This document shows positions 6,394 to 14,022 of a stretch of 23,164 nucleotides of DNA, in pieces (position 1 is the first letter of the stretch; every line of letters begins with the position of its first letter). Under the pieces are notes generated by a model. The model was not told the DNA's origin. It was given only the letters and a program-made list of their open reading frames with translations, and made no database searches. A program made the position numbers and the translations under genes. Source of the DNA: a virus. Location of the stretch: positions 1 through 23,164 of IMG/VR virus record IMGVR_UViG_3300047378_001069, one strand, 5' to 3'.

Positions 6394-8094
6394 ATGAGTT
6401 ATATATTAGGAATTAGTTGTGGATATCATGACTCAGCGGCATCTTTAATAAAAGATGGTATAGTATTAGGAGCGTGTGAAGAAGAAAGATTCACAGGTAT
6501 AAAACACGATTCTTCATTTCCACATAATACGATTGATTGGTTATTTAAAAAGTATTCTATAACCAAAGAAGATTTAGATTCTATTTGTTTCTATGAAGTT
6601 CCTTTTGAAAAATTAGATAGAATAGAAACCTCTACAAAAAAAGGTGGAGTATTAAAATACTTTAACAGAAAAAGTATTATTAGTAATAACAAAACTGCAT
6701 ATAAAGAATTAATGTTAGATATTGATTCTTATACTGGTAGTAAAACAAATGTTGTGTTTACCGAACATCACCTATCTCATGCAGCGTATTCATATTATAC
6801 TTCTCCATACAATAACGCTATTGTAGTTTCAGTTGATGGGGTTGGTGAATGGGAAACAACTACAATATACGAGGGAACAAAAAACAAACTTAAAAAATTA
6901 GATTCAATAAAATTTCCACATTCACTTGGAATGTTCTATTCTGCATTTACTGCATTCTTGGGATTTAAACCAAATGAAGGGGAATATAAAATGATGGGAT
7001 TGGCACCGTATGGTGATTCATCTAGGTATATAGATAAATTCGATTCAATTATATCAGGTAAAGAGGGTAACTTTAAATTAAACATGGATTTATTTACATA
7101 TGAATATTCAGATACACATATGTTTAATGAAAAACTTGGAATGTTACTTGAACTACCAAACAGATTACCAGAAGAACCACTTACACAAGACCATAAAGAT
7201 TTAGCGGCATCTGTACAAGCTATATATGAAAAATATTTTTTTAATTTATTGGAAAAAGCTTTTTCGTTATCATCATCTCGTAACTTATGTTTAAGTGGAG
7301 GTTGTGCGTATAATGGAACTGCAAATGGAAAGATATTAGAAAAAACTTCTTATAATAATTTATGGATACCACCTGCACCATCTGATTCTGGTTCATCAAT
7401 TGGATGTGCTTTACATTATTACTATGATAATAATGTATCATTGAGAAAGATAAACACCAATCCATATTTAGGTCCAGAGTATTCAAAGGAATCTATAAAA
7501 TCTACTATTGATAAATTTAAGAAATATATCTATGGAGAATATGTAGTTAATCCTCAAATAATAAAAATTATATCTAAAGAAATTACTGATGGAAATATAA
7601 TTGGTTGGTTTGAGGGTAGAATGGAGTTTGGTGCAAGAGCACTAGGTAATCGTTCTATATTAGCAAATCCAAGAGACCCTCAAATGAAATCTCGTTTAAA
7701 TATGATGATTAAAAAAAGAGAAGGGTTTAGACCATTTGCTCCTATTGTACATAGAGAAAAACAGATTAAATATTTTAAATATAATAGATTAGTTCCATAT
7801 ATGAATCAAGTAGTAAAGGTTAAGAAAGAATTCGTTGATAAACTTCCTGCTATAACACACATTGATAATTCTGCAAGAATACAGAGTTTAGATTCTAAAG
7901 ATAATCCAAGAATATACTCTTTATTAACTCAACTTGAAATAGATAATGAGTATCCAATTGTTATCAATACCTCTTTCAATTTAAAAGACCAAACAATGGT
8001 TCTAACACCAGAAGATGCAATAAAAACATTCCTTGATTGTGAAATGGACACTCTTGTACTTGGAAATTATATTATTAGAAAAACAATTATTTAA
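6394..8094 (+). CDS. NodU/TobZ-family carbamoyltransferase
   Basis: A complete 566-residue O-carbamoyltransferase, close to the usual family length (about 570). The N-terminal ASKHA/Kae1-like domain shows ILGISCGYHDSAASLI (4-19), EERFTG (30-35), HHLSHAAYSYY (125-135, His metal site), VSVDGVGEW (145-153), GEYKMMGLAPYG (196-207) and LSGGCAYNG (about 300-308). The C-terminal domain shows MEFGARALGNRSILANPRD and GFRPFAPIV, then NTSFN. The family makes carbamoyl-adenylate from carbamoyl phosphate and ATP and passes the carbamoyl to a hydroxyl on a sugar, antibiotic or nucleotide. The phage target is unknown; options are a hydroxymethylated base, a virion glycan or a host metabolite. It is 12 bases after the sigma gene and probably co-transcribed with it. 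A terminator follows about 100 bases later. Confidence 0.93.
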   Translation: MSYILGISCGYHDSAASLIKDGIVLGACEEERFTGIKHDSSFPHNTIDWLFKKYSITKEDLDSICFYEVPFEKLDRIETSTKKGGVLKYFNRKSIISNNKTAYKELMLDIDSYTGSKTNVVFTEHHLSHAAYSYYTSPYNNAIVVSVDGVGEWETTTIYEGTKNKLKKLDSIKFPHSLGMFYSAFTAFLGFKPNEGEYKMMGLAPYGDSSRYIDKFDSIISGKEGNFKLNMDLFTYEYSDTHMFNEKLGMLLELPNRLPEEPLTQDHKDLAASVQAIYEKYFFNLLEKAFSLSSSRNLCLSGGCAYNGTANGKILEKTSYNNLWIPPAPSDSGSSIGCALHYYYDNNVSLRKINTNPYLGPEYSKESIKSTIDKFKKYIYGEYVVNPQIIKIISKEITDGNIIGWFEGRMEFGARALGNRSILANPRDPQMKSRLNMMIKKREGFRPFAPIVHREKQIKYFKYNRLVPYMNQVVKVKKEFVDKLPAITHIDNSARIQSLDSKDNPRIYSLLTQLEIDNEYPIVINTSFNLKDQTMVLTPEDAIKTFLDCEMDTLVLGNYIIRKTII

Positions 8095-8192
8095 TTATTA
8101 AAATATACTTATTGAAAGATAGAGGACACTGTTTTAAGTTATAAATTACCTCGGAAATCTCTAATCGTATAATAAAGTGGTTAGTACAAAAT
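8095..8192 (+). other. Non-coding stretch with possible folded RNA
   Basis: About 100 bases between the carbamoyltransferase stop and the terminator hold no convincing ORF. GATAGAG (8118-8124) can pair with CTCTAATC (8159-8166) with one bulged A. GAGG (8122-8125) could instead pair with CCTC (8149-8152). These two pairings exclude one another, so the stretch could be a 3' UTR structure, a processed small RNA or chance. It is not a tRNA: no T-loop or acceptor pairing is visible. Confidence 0.3.
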
Positions 8193-8218
8193 ACCCCTCC
8201 AATCGGTGGGGTTTTTTT
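8193..8218 (+). terminator. Rho-independent terminator after carbamoyltransferase
   Basis: ACCCC (8193-8197) pairs with GGGGT (8208-8212). After a T-T mismatch the stem continues with CC/GG around the loop AATC (8201-8204). Seven T (8212-8218) follow. It ends the operon that includes the sigma factor and isolates it from the 76-residue membrane protein gene downstream. Confidence 0.85.
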
Positions 8219-8377
8219 ATACATAAATATATAAACCCCTAATACACTTATTTAATTGAAGGTTGAATATATATTGTAATTTTTTTTATCATATATACCA
8301 TAGTTATTAACGGATATCCCTTAGTTTTGCAAGATGGAAAAGTTATTCACATTTAATTAAAACAAAAGGAGAACAAT
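8219..8377 (+). promoter_or_regulatory. Leader and probable promoter of the two-TM protein gene
   Basis: This 159-base gap has no ORF of note. Two candidate promoters are visible. One is a TTGAATATAT...T-run...CATATATACC stretch (8263-8299) that looks like a diverged relative of the promoters at 2825 and 4685. The other is TAGTTTTG (8322-8329), an exact match to the Bacteroidetes TAnnTTTG -7 box, but without a convincing -33 TTG at the right distance. AAAAGGAG (8365-8372) is a clear Shine-Dalgarno 5 bases before the ATG. Because the gene lies between two terminators, some promoter must be here. Confidence 0.5.
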
Positions 8378-8608
8378 ATGGAATTTTTGAAAAAAATAGG
8401 CTCTTGGGCTGAAGAATTAACAAAAATTGGTATTAGCATCATTGCCTTGGGAGTTGTACTTGAAGTACTCTTCAAAGGTACAAACATCCCTTTTTGGCCA
8501 GAAGTATCAGTAGTTGATAACATTATGGGCATTCTAGGAAGTTTAAGTGCTGAAGGTCTGTTAGGACTTGTAGGGGCTTTTGTACTGTACCACATTATTA
8601 AGAAGTAA
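8378..8608 (+). CDS. Small two-TM membrane protein in its own cassette
   Basis: Seventy-six residues, probably two transmembrane helices. The first is about residues 16-33 (KIGISIIALGVVLEVLF) and the second about 57-74 (AEGLLGLVGAFVLYHI), joined by FKGTNIPFWPEVSVVDNIMG. The N-terminus MEFLKKIGSWAEEL is amphipathic and the C-terminus is basic (IIKK). There is a strong AAAAGGAG ribosome site. Terminators on both sides mean it is expressed independently. The size and two-helix layout fit a class II-like holin or a membrane-associated virion protein. I recall similar small two-TM proteins near structural genes in marine T4-like phages, but cannot confirm homology here. Confidence 0.82.
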   Translation: MEFLKKIGSWAEELTKIGISIIALGVVLEVLFKGTNIPFWPEVSVVDNIMGILGSLSAEGLLGLVGAFVLYHIIKK

Positions 8609-8644
8609 GGATTAGAAGTAATTCTAACAACGCGTTTAAGATTA

Positions 8645-8671
8645 AACCTCACACTAAAAGTGGGGTTTTTT
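8645..8671 (+). terminator. Rho-independent terminator after the two-TM gene
   Basis: AACCTCAC (8645-8652) pairs with GTGGGGTT (8660-8667) over 8 bp with one T-G wobble, around the loop ACTAAAA. A run of six T (8666-8671) follows. It lies immediately before the first TATTTATA late-promoter candidate, giving a clean boundary between the small cassette and the late structural region. Confidence 0.85.
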
Positions 8672-8674
8672 CGT

Positions 8675-8694
8675 TTACTATATTTATATACAAC
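8675..8694 (+). promoter_or_regulatory. Candidate late promoter 1 (TATTTATA box)
   Basis: TATTTATA lies at 8681-8688 in TTACTATATTTATATACA, 21 bases before the ATG at 8710. The same octamer occurs at 10944-10951 and 18658-18665 at nearly the same distance from late structural starts. It directly follows a terminator, as expected for the first promoter of the structural operon. Assignment to the gp55-like sigma factor is inference. Confidence 0.6.
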
Positions 8695-8709
8695 TAATAT
8701 GGTATAATC

Positions 8710-9120
8710 ATGAGTATAGAATTTGAATTATTTCCTGGAAAAAACCTTAGTGGATTGTTTAAAGATATCTATGATAATCAACAAAACAAGAAACAAAGAA
8801 TATCAGAACTGATTTCAGAAATGAGAAATGTAATCAGACATGCTGGGGATATGGCAGTAATAGGACCAATCCTAAAAGACTTAATTGATTCATCAATCAG
8901 AAACGATGAATCATTAATTAAGATGAGTGCAATTGCACAAAGAATTATAGGTGCAGCACAAAAATCAGAAGGAGATACTGGTTTTCTTTCTGATATTGAA
9001 AAAGAACAACTACTAAGACAATTAGATGAAACTATTCTACAAGTAGCAGATGAACAAGATGTTAAGGTTGATGAACTTACTAACGAAATAGAAGAACTTA
9101 AACAAAAGGTTGGAGAGTAA
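8710..9120 (+). CDS. Helical late protein, probable baseplate/tail assembly component
   Basis: 136 residues starting MSIEFELFPGKNLSGLFKDI. After a short N-terminal strand it is nearly all helix. The C-terminus (about 105-136, QLDETILQVADEQDVKVDEL then EEIEELKQKVGE) has coiled-coil character. No signal peptide, membrane segment or catalytic motif is visible. It is the first gene after a terminator and late-promoter candidate, and its stop shares one base with the gp5-like gene, so it is translated with baseplate components. That suggests a structural or chaperone role in hub assembly, which is inference from position. Confidence 0.75.
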   Translation: MSIEFELFPGKNLSGLFKDIYDNQQNKKQRISELISEMRNVIRHAGDMAVIGPILKDLIDSSIRNDESLIKMSAIAQRIIGAAQKSEGDTGFLSDIEKEQLLRQLDETILQVADEQDVKVDELTNEIEELKQKVGE

Positions 9121-10352
9121 TGCAAAGAATACAAAAATCAAATTCTAGTTTTTTAACTAACAATCAAAATAATAAACAAAAGTTAGTTACAGGTACCGTA
9201 GTATATGTTCATATTAATGATACAGAGTTTGAATCAATAACAATACCAGATGATATAACTTCAGATGTATCGGATTTAGATTCAGTACTTGGATTTGCTA
9301 AAATTGTTGAAAAGGGAGATACTTCATATGATTTCGATGATTTAAATGATTACCCACCATTTAATATCGATGAAGGACTTCCATTACTTGGTGAGGTAGT
9401 TGAATTAATTAAAGTGGGTGGTAATTCACATTACAAAAGAATTCATAATATAGATATCAATGCAGGTAATGCAGTTGAGGATGCACAACTACAAGGATTG
9501 CCAGTAGAAAACTCAGATTCAAATTCATCCGGATATTCAGAAACATCTCAAACAGGAACTCCAAACTCAGGAGGTGATGGTGATAGAAGTAATAAACTTG
9601 GAGAATATTTTGAACCAACACAAATCAATCCACTTGTATATTATGAAGGTGATAAGGTAATACAATCGAGATTTGGACAATCAATTCGTTTTAGTGGATA
9701 TAACAATGAAGAAAATGTTTTTGCTCCAACTATACTAATAAGAAATAGGCAAAATGATAAATCTATTGAAGATTTAAAAGAGTTTGAAATAACAGAAGAG
9801 GATGTTGTAGAAGATGGTTCTACTATCGCTATAACTAGTGGAGATTATGAGTTAGCATTTACTCCTGGTACTGCTGATGTTCCATTTGAAACTGAACCTA
9901 TATATCATACCCCACCTGAAGAACTAAAGGCAACAGACCAAATTTTAATTAATAGTGGTAGAATAATACTATCTTCTAAAGATTCAGAAATGATATTCTT
10001 TTCTAAAGGAGATTATTCATTTATTTCCGATGGTAAGCTTACAATCGATAATGGATTAGATGGTGCTGAAATAGATTTAAATGGAGAATATAGAACAACT
10101 ACTAATGATAATAATATGTATTTTTTAGGTGGTAGTGGTGAAATATATTTAAATACCGAAGAAACAACAGAACCTTTGGTAAGAGGTGAAACTCTACTTG
10201 GATTAATGGAAGAGTTAATTGATGCCATAAATGTACAAGTATTTCAAACTCCATGTGGTCCAACTGCACCTGGTCCAACTAACAAACCTACCTTTAATCA
10301 GATTAAATCAAAATTGAATACATTTTTATCTACTTTAAATTATACGGAGTAA
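9120..10352 (+). CDS. Baseplate hub/tail spike protein, gp5-like
   Basis: 410 residues. The N-terminal region (about 20-115: KLVTGTVVYVHIND to FAKIV to LGEVVELIKVG) fits an OB-fold domain such as that at the N-terminus of T4 gp5. A Ser/Gly/Asn-rich linker follows (about 130-160). The block NPLVYYEGDKVIQSRFGQ then SIRFSG (about 172-195) is typical of gp5-like structural proteins of T4-like phages. Near the C-terminus, ILINSGRIILSSKDSEMIFF and short Gly-rich beta repeats suggest a trimeric beta-helical spike, and GETLLGLMEELIDAI is a helix often seen at the end of these proteins. No lysozyme domain is seen, unlike T4 gp5. Its start shares one base with the upstream stop, and position before gp25 and gp6 supports the role. 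Confidence 0.78.
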   Translation: MQRIQKSNSSFLTNNQNNKQKLVTGTVVYVHINDTEFESITIPDDITSDVSDLDSVLGFAKIVEKGDTSYDFDDLNDYPPFNIDEGLPLLGEVVELIKVGGNSHYKRIHNIDINAGNAVEDAQLQGLPVENSDSNSSGYSETSQTGTPNSGGDGDRSNKLGEYFEPTQINPLVYYEGDKVIQSRFGQSIRFSGYNNEENVFAPTILIRNRQNDKSIEDLKEFEITEEDVVEDGSTIAITSGDYELAFTPGTADVPFETEPIYHTPPEELKATDQILINSGRIILSSKDSEMIFFSKGDYSFISDGKLTIDNGLDGAEIDLNGEYRTTTNDNNMYFLGGSGEIYLNTEETTEPLVRGETLLGLMEELIDAINVQVFQTPCGPTAPGPTNKPTFNQIKSKLNTFLSTLNYTE

Positions 10353-10356
10353 TAAT

Positions 10357-10920
10357 ATGTCATTCAATACATTTAAAGCAAATATGGAAAACTATATGAC
10401 CAACCAAGGTGGTATAGGTGCATTTACTGATTTTGCTAAAAAGATTACTCAAGAATATAATATGTGTATTTTGAGAGGGTTTCAAGATACAAACATGATT
10501 CCATTATCTGCGGGAAATACTGCAGGAATGGAAGCGTTGGTAGCTATAGCGTGTGCAACTGCTTTATCAAAAACTGATGGGTTGCATACATTTGCAGATG
10601 ATATTGGTAAGGGAGTAGTTGCGTTTTGGACAGGTGCTACACTTACAGTTGGAATTCCTCCTATAATACCAGCAACTGGAGCAATTCAAAACATAACAAC
10701 AACTGCAGCGGTGTGTATGAATCCAGGTGCTTGGTCTCCAATCGGTCCTTTATCAAATACTAATGAAACAAGTACTTTTTTATCACTACTTGCAGCTGGT
10801 ATGCAAACCCATCTAACAACAACCGTATTTATGTATTCAACAATATCCATTTATCCTGGTGCACCACCACCCGTAGCACCTGGTGTTTTGATACATCCAG
10901 CATACTTAGTACCAGGTTAA
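10357..10920 (+). CDS. Unknown virion-region protein following the spike gene
   Basis: 187 residues starting MSFNTFKANMENYMTNQGGI, five bases after the spike stop, with GGAG upstream of the ATG. The first 55 residues look helical. The middle (about 60-110) is Ala/Gly/Thr-rich with moderately hydrophobic stretches (AGMEALVAIACATALS, TGATLTVGIPPIIPATGAI) but no clear membrane helix. The C-terminus is proline-rich (YPGAPPPVAPGVLIHPAYLVPG). It sits between the gp5-like gene and the next late promoter, so a tip, hub or tail-completion role is possible. I do not recognise the family. Confidence 0.78.
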   Translation: MSFNTFKANMENYMTNQGGIGAFTDFAKKITQEYNMCILRGFQDTNMIPLSAGNTAGMEALVAIACATALSKTDGLHTFADDIGKGVVAFWTGATLTVGIPPIIPATGAIQNITTTAAVCMNPGAWSPIGPLSNTNETSTFLSLLAAGMQTHLTTTVFMYSTISIYPGAPPPVAPGVLIHPAYLVPG

Positions 10921-10937
10921 TAACCATAAAATTAATA

Positions 10938-10957
10938 GTAATATATTTATATTAAGA
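10938..10957 (+). promoter_or_regulatory. Candidate late promoter 2 (TATTTATA box)
   Basis: TATTTATA at 10944-10951 within GTAATATATTTATATTAAG, 20 bases before the ATG at 10972, in the 51-base gap after the previous gene. The flanks make an almost perfect dyad (AATATA TT TATATT). It shares the octamer and position with the elements at 8681 and 18658. Confidence 0.6.
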
Positions 10958-10971
10958 TAAACAGAATCAAA

Positions 10972-11553
10972 ATGAACAACAAACAATTAATAAAAGTAAT
11001 AAGAACTCTTGTTGAGGTAGAAACTGCCAAACAACAAGAACGTTTTTTATCGAAAACTTTTCCAAGGATATTGGAAGAGGAAGTAAGTAGAAGATTAGCA
11101 GAGGTGAAGGGGGGTGTAGCCGTTCCCTCAACGCAAGTCGTTAGTGAAGAGATAGACCCTTTCCAACAAGTAGAACTTGCGTTAGAACAAGAACGAGCAA
11201 CACCAAAGAAAACATATTCTAAAAACAAATCTATAAACGAGGTTTTAAATATGACAACTCCCTTTACAAAGGCACAGAGAAGTAGCGGACCAGTTGGTGG
11301 AAAATCAGTATTAGATACTCTACCACAACAAGAACCAATTCAAGAGAGTATGGATAAAACCGTATCATTTACATCTCAAGGAGCAGGAGCTGGAGTTGAG
11401 GGAATGAGAACACAGATGGCACAAAAAATGGGGTATGGAGATGTATCACGAGGACCAAGTAAAAATGGTCTTGGAGTTAAGACAGGTTTAGCCGGTCTTG
11501 ATAAAATACTAAACAGAGATAATTCTGCATTGGTTAAGAAATTTAAAAAATAA
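10972..11553 (+). CDS. Unknown late protein, probable virion/assembly component
   Basis: 193 residues. The N-terminus MNNKQLIKVIRTLVEVETAK (to about residue 45) is a charged helix. The remainder is low in hydrophobics, rich in Gly, Ser, Gln and Lys, and probably disordered with short motifs (KKTYSKNKSINEVLNMTTPF about 83-102; GLAGLDKILNRDNSALVKKFKK at the end). Basic composition and position directly before gp25 suggest an assembly or wedge-associated protein. No enzyme motif is visible. The gene starts a unit behind late-promoter candidate 2 and is separated from gp25 by 17 bases. Confidence 0.75.
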   Translation: MNNKQLIKVIRTLVEVETAKQQERFLSKTFPRILEEEVSRRLAEVKGGVAVPSTQVVSEEIDPFQQVELALEQERATPKKTYSKNKSINEVLNMTTPFTKAQRSSGPVGGKSVLDTLPQQEPIQESMDKTVSFTSQGAGAGVEGMRTQMAQKMGYGDVSRGPSKNGLGVKTGLAGLDKILNRDNSALVKKFKK

Positions 11554-11570
11554 GATAAGGGGAGTGAGTA

Positions 11571-12005
11571 ATGGCATTTATACTTGGTAAAAAAACACTT
11601 AAAGATTCCGAAGAATTTGATTCTTATGCATATGGAATTACACTACCAATACAAGGTGGTAATACAGGATTTTTTTCACAAGCATTTACATCACTTGAGC
11701 AAGCAAAAGCTAATCTTAAAAATTTGTTATTAACTGCAAAGGGTGAAAGAATAATGCAGCCAGACTTTGGTTCAGGACTAAGGTCATTATTATTCGAACA
11801 AATGGATGATACTGAATTTAAAAAAAACATCCAACAAACTATTTTAAAAAGTGTAGAGTATTGGTTACCTTACATTAGAATAGAAGCAATTGATGTAGAT
11901 ATGGCAAGTGAATTAAAAGATAAAAATCAAGTAAATTTAAATTTGCAATTTACAGTTGGAAACGATATTGATTTACAAGAAATAACATTGGTAGTACAGG
12001 AATAA
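11571..12005 (+). CDS. Baseplate wedge protein gp25 (GPW/gp25 family)
   Basis: 144 residues, the usual length for T4 gp25 (132) and its contractile-injection relatives. The family signature is clear at about residues 46-76: ANLKNLLLTAKGERIMQPDF then GSGLRSLLFEQ, where the Glu of GER and the PxFG turn are highly conserved. gp25 forms part of the wedge ring and helps start sheath polymerisation. The C-terminus (NLQFTVGNDIDLQEITLVVQE) is the expected beta strand. A good ribosome site GGGGAGTGAG precedes the ATG. gp6 follows after 4 bases, the same order as in many T4-like phages. Confidence 0.93.
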   Translation: MAFILGKKTLKDSEEFDSYAYGITLPIQGGNTGFFSQAFTSLEQAKANLKNLLLTAKGERIMQPDFGSGLRSLLFEQMDDTEFKKNIQQTILKSVEYWLPYIRIEAIDVDMASELKDKNQVNLNLQFTVGNDIDLQEITLVVQE

Positions 12006-12009
12006 TATT

Positions 12010-14022
12010 ATGGCATTAAACTCAGCTAATTTTAAAAGTAACAATGGAAGAGATATAAAATATCTAAGTAAAGATTTTGCGTCTTTTAGAAGTAACTTAA
12101 TTGAATACTCTAAAACTTATTTTCCTAAAACATATTCTGATTTTAACGAAGCTTCTCCTGGTATGATGTTTATAGAAATGGCATCTTATCTTGGAGATAT
12201 ATTGTCATACTATACAGATGATTCATTGAAAGAATCATTAATGTTATATGCAGAAGATAAACAAAATGTAATTGCTCTTTCAAACTACTTAGGATATAAA
12301 CCAAAAGTTACTTCACCTGCAATCGTAACAATTGCGGTGTATCAATTAGCACCTTCTATTGGTAGTGGAGAAGATAACAGACCAGATTCTGATTATTACT
12401 TAAGAATAAGAGAAGGTATGGTTGTAGAAGCAGCTAAAACAAATGTTCAGTTTAGAACAACCGAACTTGTTGATTTTAATGATGCAACTGATAGAGAAAT
12501 TACGGTTTATACTGATTCAGCGGGAGAAGCAACACAATACCTTATTAAAAAATATGTAAAAGCAATTTCAGCTACATTAAAAACCGTAACTAAAACATTT
12601 AGTTCACCTCAACAATTTTCTAAAATAAATCTTGCAGATAAAAATGTAATTGATGTATTTGATGTACGAGATGCAAATGGTGGTAAGTGGTATCAAGTTC
12701 CATACTTAGCACAAGAAATGGTATATGTTGATTATCCAGTTTCAGAGCAAACTGATAAAGATTTAGCTCAATTTAAAGATTCTGTATCAAATATATTAAA
12801 AGTATTGAAAACTTCAAAAAGATATGTAACTAAGATTAATCAAGATAATACAACTACACTAGTATTTGGTGGTGGTAATTCAACAAATGATGAAGTATTA
12901 ATACCAAGTACAAAAAATGTTGGATTGGGATTAAATTCATCCATAGATAAAATGAGTTCTACGTTTGACCCTGCTAATTTCTTAAGAACATCATCTTATG
13001 GACAAGCACCTTCAAATACAACTCTTACAATTTCTTATCTAGTGGGTGGTGGTGTATCTTCTAATGTTTCTAAGGGAGAACTAACATCAATAAAAAGAAT
13101 TGAATTCGATGATGATGTAAAAACATTTTCACAAAACGAATCTACTTTATATAATAAAATGAAAGCTTCGGTAGCAGTTGATAATGAAACTCCAGCAACT
13201 GGTGGTAGGGGTGAAGAAACTATTGATGAGATTAGAGAAAACGCATTAGCTAACTTTGGTTCACAAGGTAGAGCAGTAACAAGAAAAGATTATCAAGTTA
13301 GAGCATTGGCATTGCCTCCTAAATATGGTGGAATCGCAAAGGCATATTGTTCACCAGATGGTCAATTGGATAATAACTCACCTGGTTCATTATTAAAAGA
13401 TACTGATTCAATTGAAGAACTAATGGGTGTGGTTAACATGGTTAAAGACCAAAACCTATCAGATGCAGAAACACGAGAAGAAGTTAAAAGATTATTAAAA
13501 AGTAAAAAGGGTAGTCCTGGTGAAAAAAATAATCCATTTGCAATTAACTTATATATTCTTGGATATAACTCAGATAAAAATTTATCTATATTGAATAGAG
13601 CAGTTAAAGAAAATCTGAAAACATATATTGGAGAATATAGAATGTTAACAGATGGAATTAATATTATTGATGGGTATGTTATAAACATAGGACTTGATTT
13701 TGAAATAAGAGTTTATGGTGGATATAATAAAAGAGAAGTACTTGCAAAATGTATATCAGAATTAAAGCAATATTTTAATATAGATAATTGGACGTTTAAT
13801 ATGCCAATTAATATATCTGCAATAGAAATTTTACTAGCAAGTATTGAGGGAGTACAATCTGTACCAAAATGTGAAGTTACTAATAAGTGTTTAGGAAAAT
13901 ACTCAGAACATTCATATGATATACAAGCAGCAACAAAGGGTAAAATGGTGTATCCATCAGTAGACCCTTCTGTATTTGAGGTTAAGTTTCCAAATAAAGA
14001 TTTAAAAGGGAGAGTAGTATAA
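12010..14022 (+). CDS. Baseplate wedge protein gp6 (gpJ-like)
   Basis: 670 residues, like T4 gp6 (660), the wedge subunit that forms the inner iris of the baseplate. The N-terminus contains RDIKYLSKDFASFRSNLIEY and SPGMMFIEMASYLGDILSYY (about 50-69), typical of gp6/gpJ. The mid region RENALANFGSQGRAVTRKDY (about 418-437) is the conserved block linking the domains. The C-terminal part (DGYVINIGLDFEIRVYGGYN; INISAIEILLASIEGVQSV) matches the gpJ-like end that contacts gp25. It lies 4 bases after gp25 and its stop overlaps the next ATG by one base. No truncation is seen. Confidence 0.92.
   Translation: MALNSANFKSNNGRDIKYLSKDFASFRSNLIEYSKTYFPKTYSDFNEASPGMMFIEMASYLGDILSYYTDDSLKESLMLYAEDKQNVIALSNYLGYKPKVTSPAIVTIAVYQLAPSIGSGEDNRPDSDYYLRIREGMVVEAAKTNVQFRTTELVDFNDATDREITVYTDSAGEATQYLIKKYVKAISATLKTVTKTFSSPQQFSKINLADKNVIDVFDVRDANGGKWYQVPYLAQEMVYVDYPVSEQTDKDLAQFKDSVSNILKVLKTSKRYVTKINQDNTTTLVFGGGNSTNDEVLIPSTKNVGLGLNSSIDKMSSTFDPANFLRTSSYGQAPSNTTLTISYLVGGGVSSNVSKGELTSIKRIEFDDDVKTFSQNESTLYNKMKASVAVDNETPATGGRGEETIDEIRENALANFGSQGRAVTRKDYQVRALALPPKYGGIAKAYCSPDGQLDNNSPGSLLKDTDSIEELMGVVNMVKDQNLSDAETREEVKRLLKSKKGSPGEKNNPFAINLYILGYNSDKNLSILNRAVKENLKTYIGEYRMLTDGINIIDGYVINIGLDFEIRVYGGYNKREVLAKCISELKQYFNIDNWTFNMPINISAIEILLASIEGVQSVPKCEVTNKCLGKYSEHSYDIQAATKGKMVYPSVDPSVFEVKFPNKDLKGRVV

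Noticed and set aside
8222-8229. CATAAATA, like the NATAAATA late box of cyanophages
   Set aside because: It is nearly 150 bases from the next ATG and just after a terminator. The three TATTTATA boxes are better placed and mutually consistent.
10915-10925. GGTTAATAACC inverted repeat at the end of the 187-residue gene
   Set aside because: The stem is only 4-5 bp and no T-run follows, so it is not a credible terminator.
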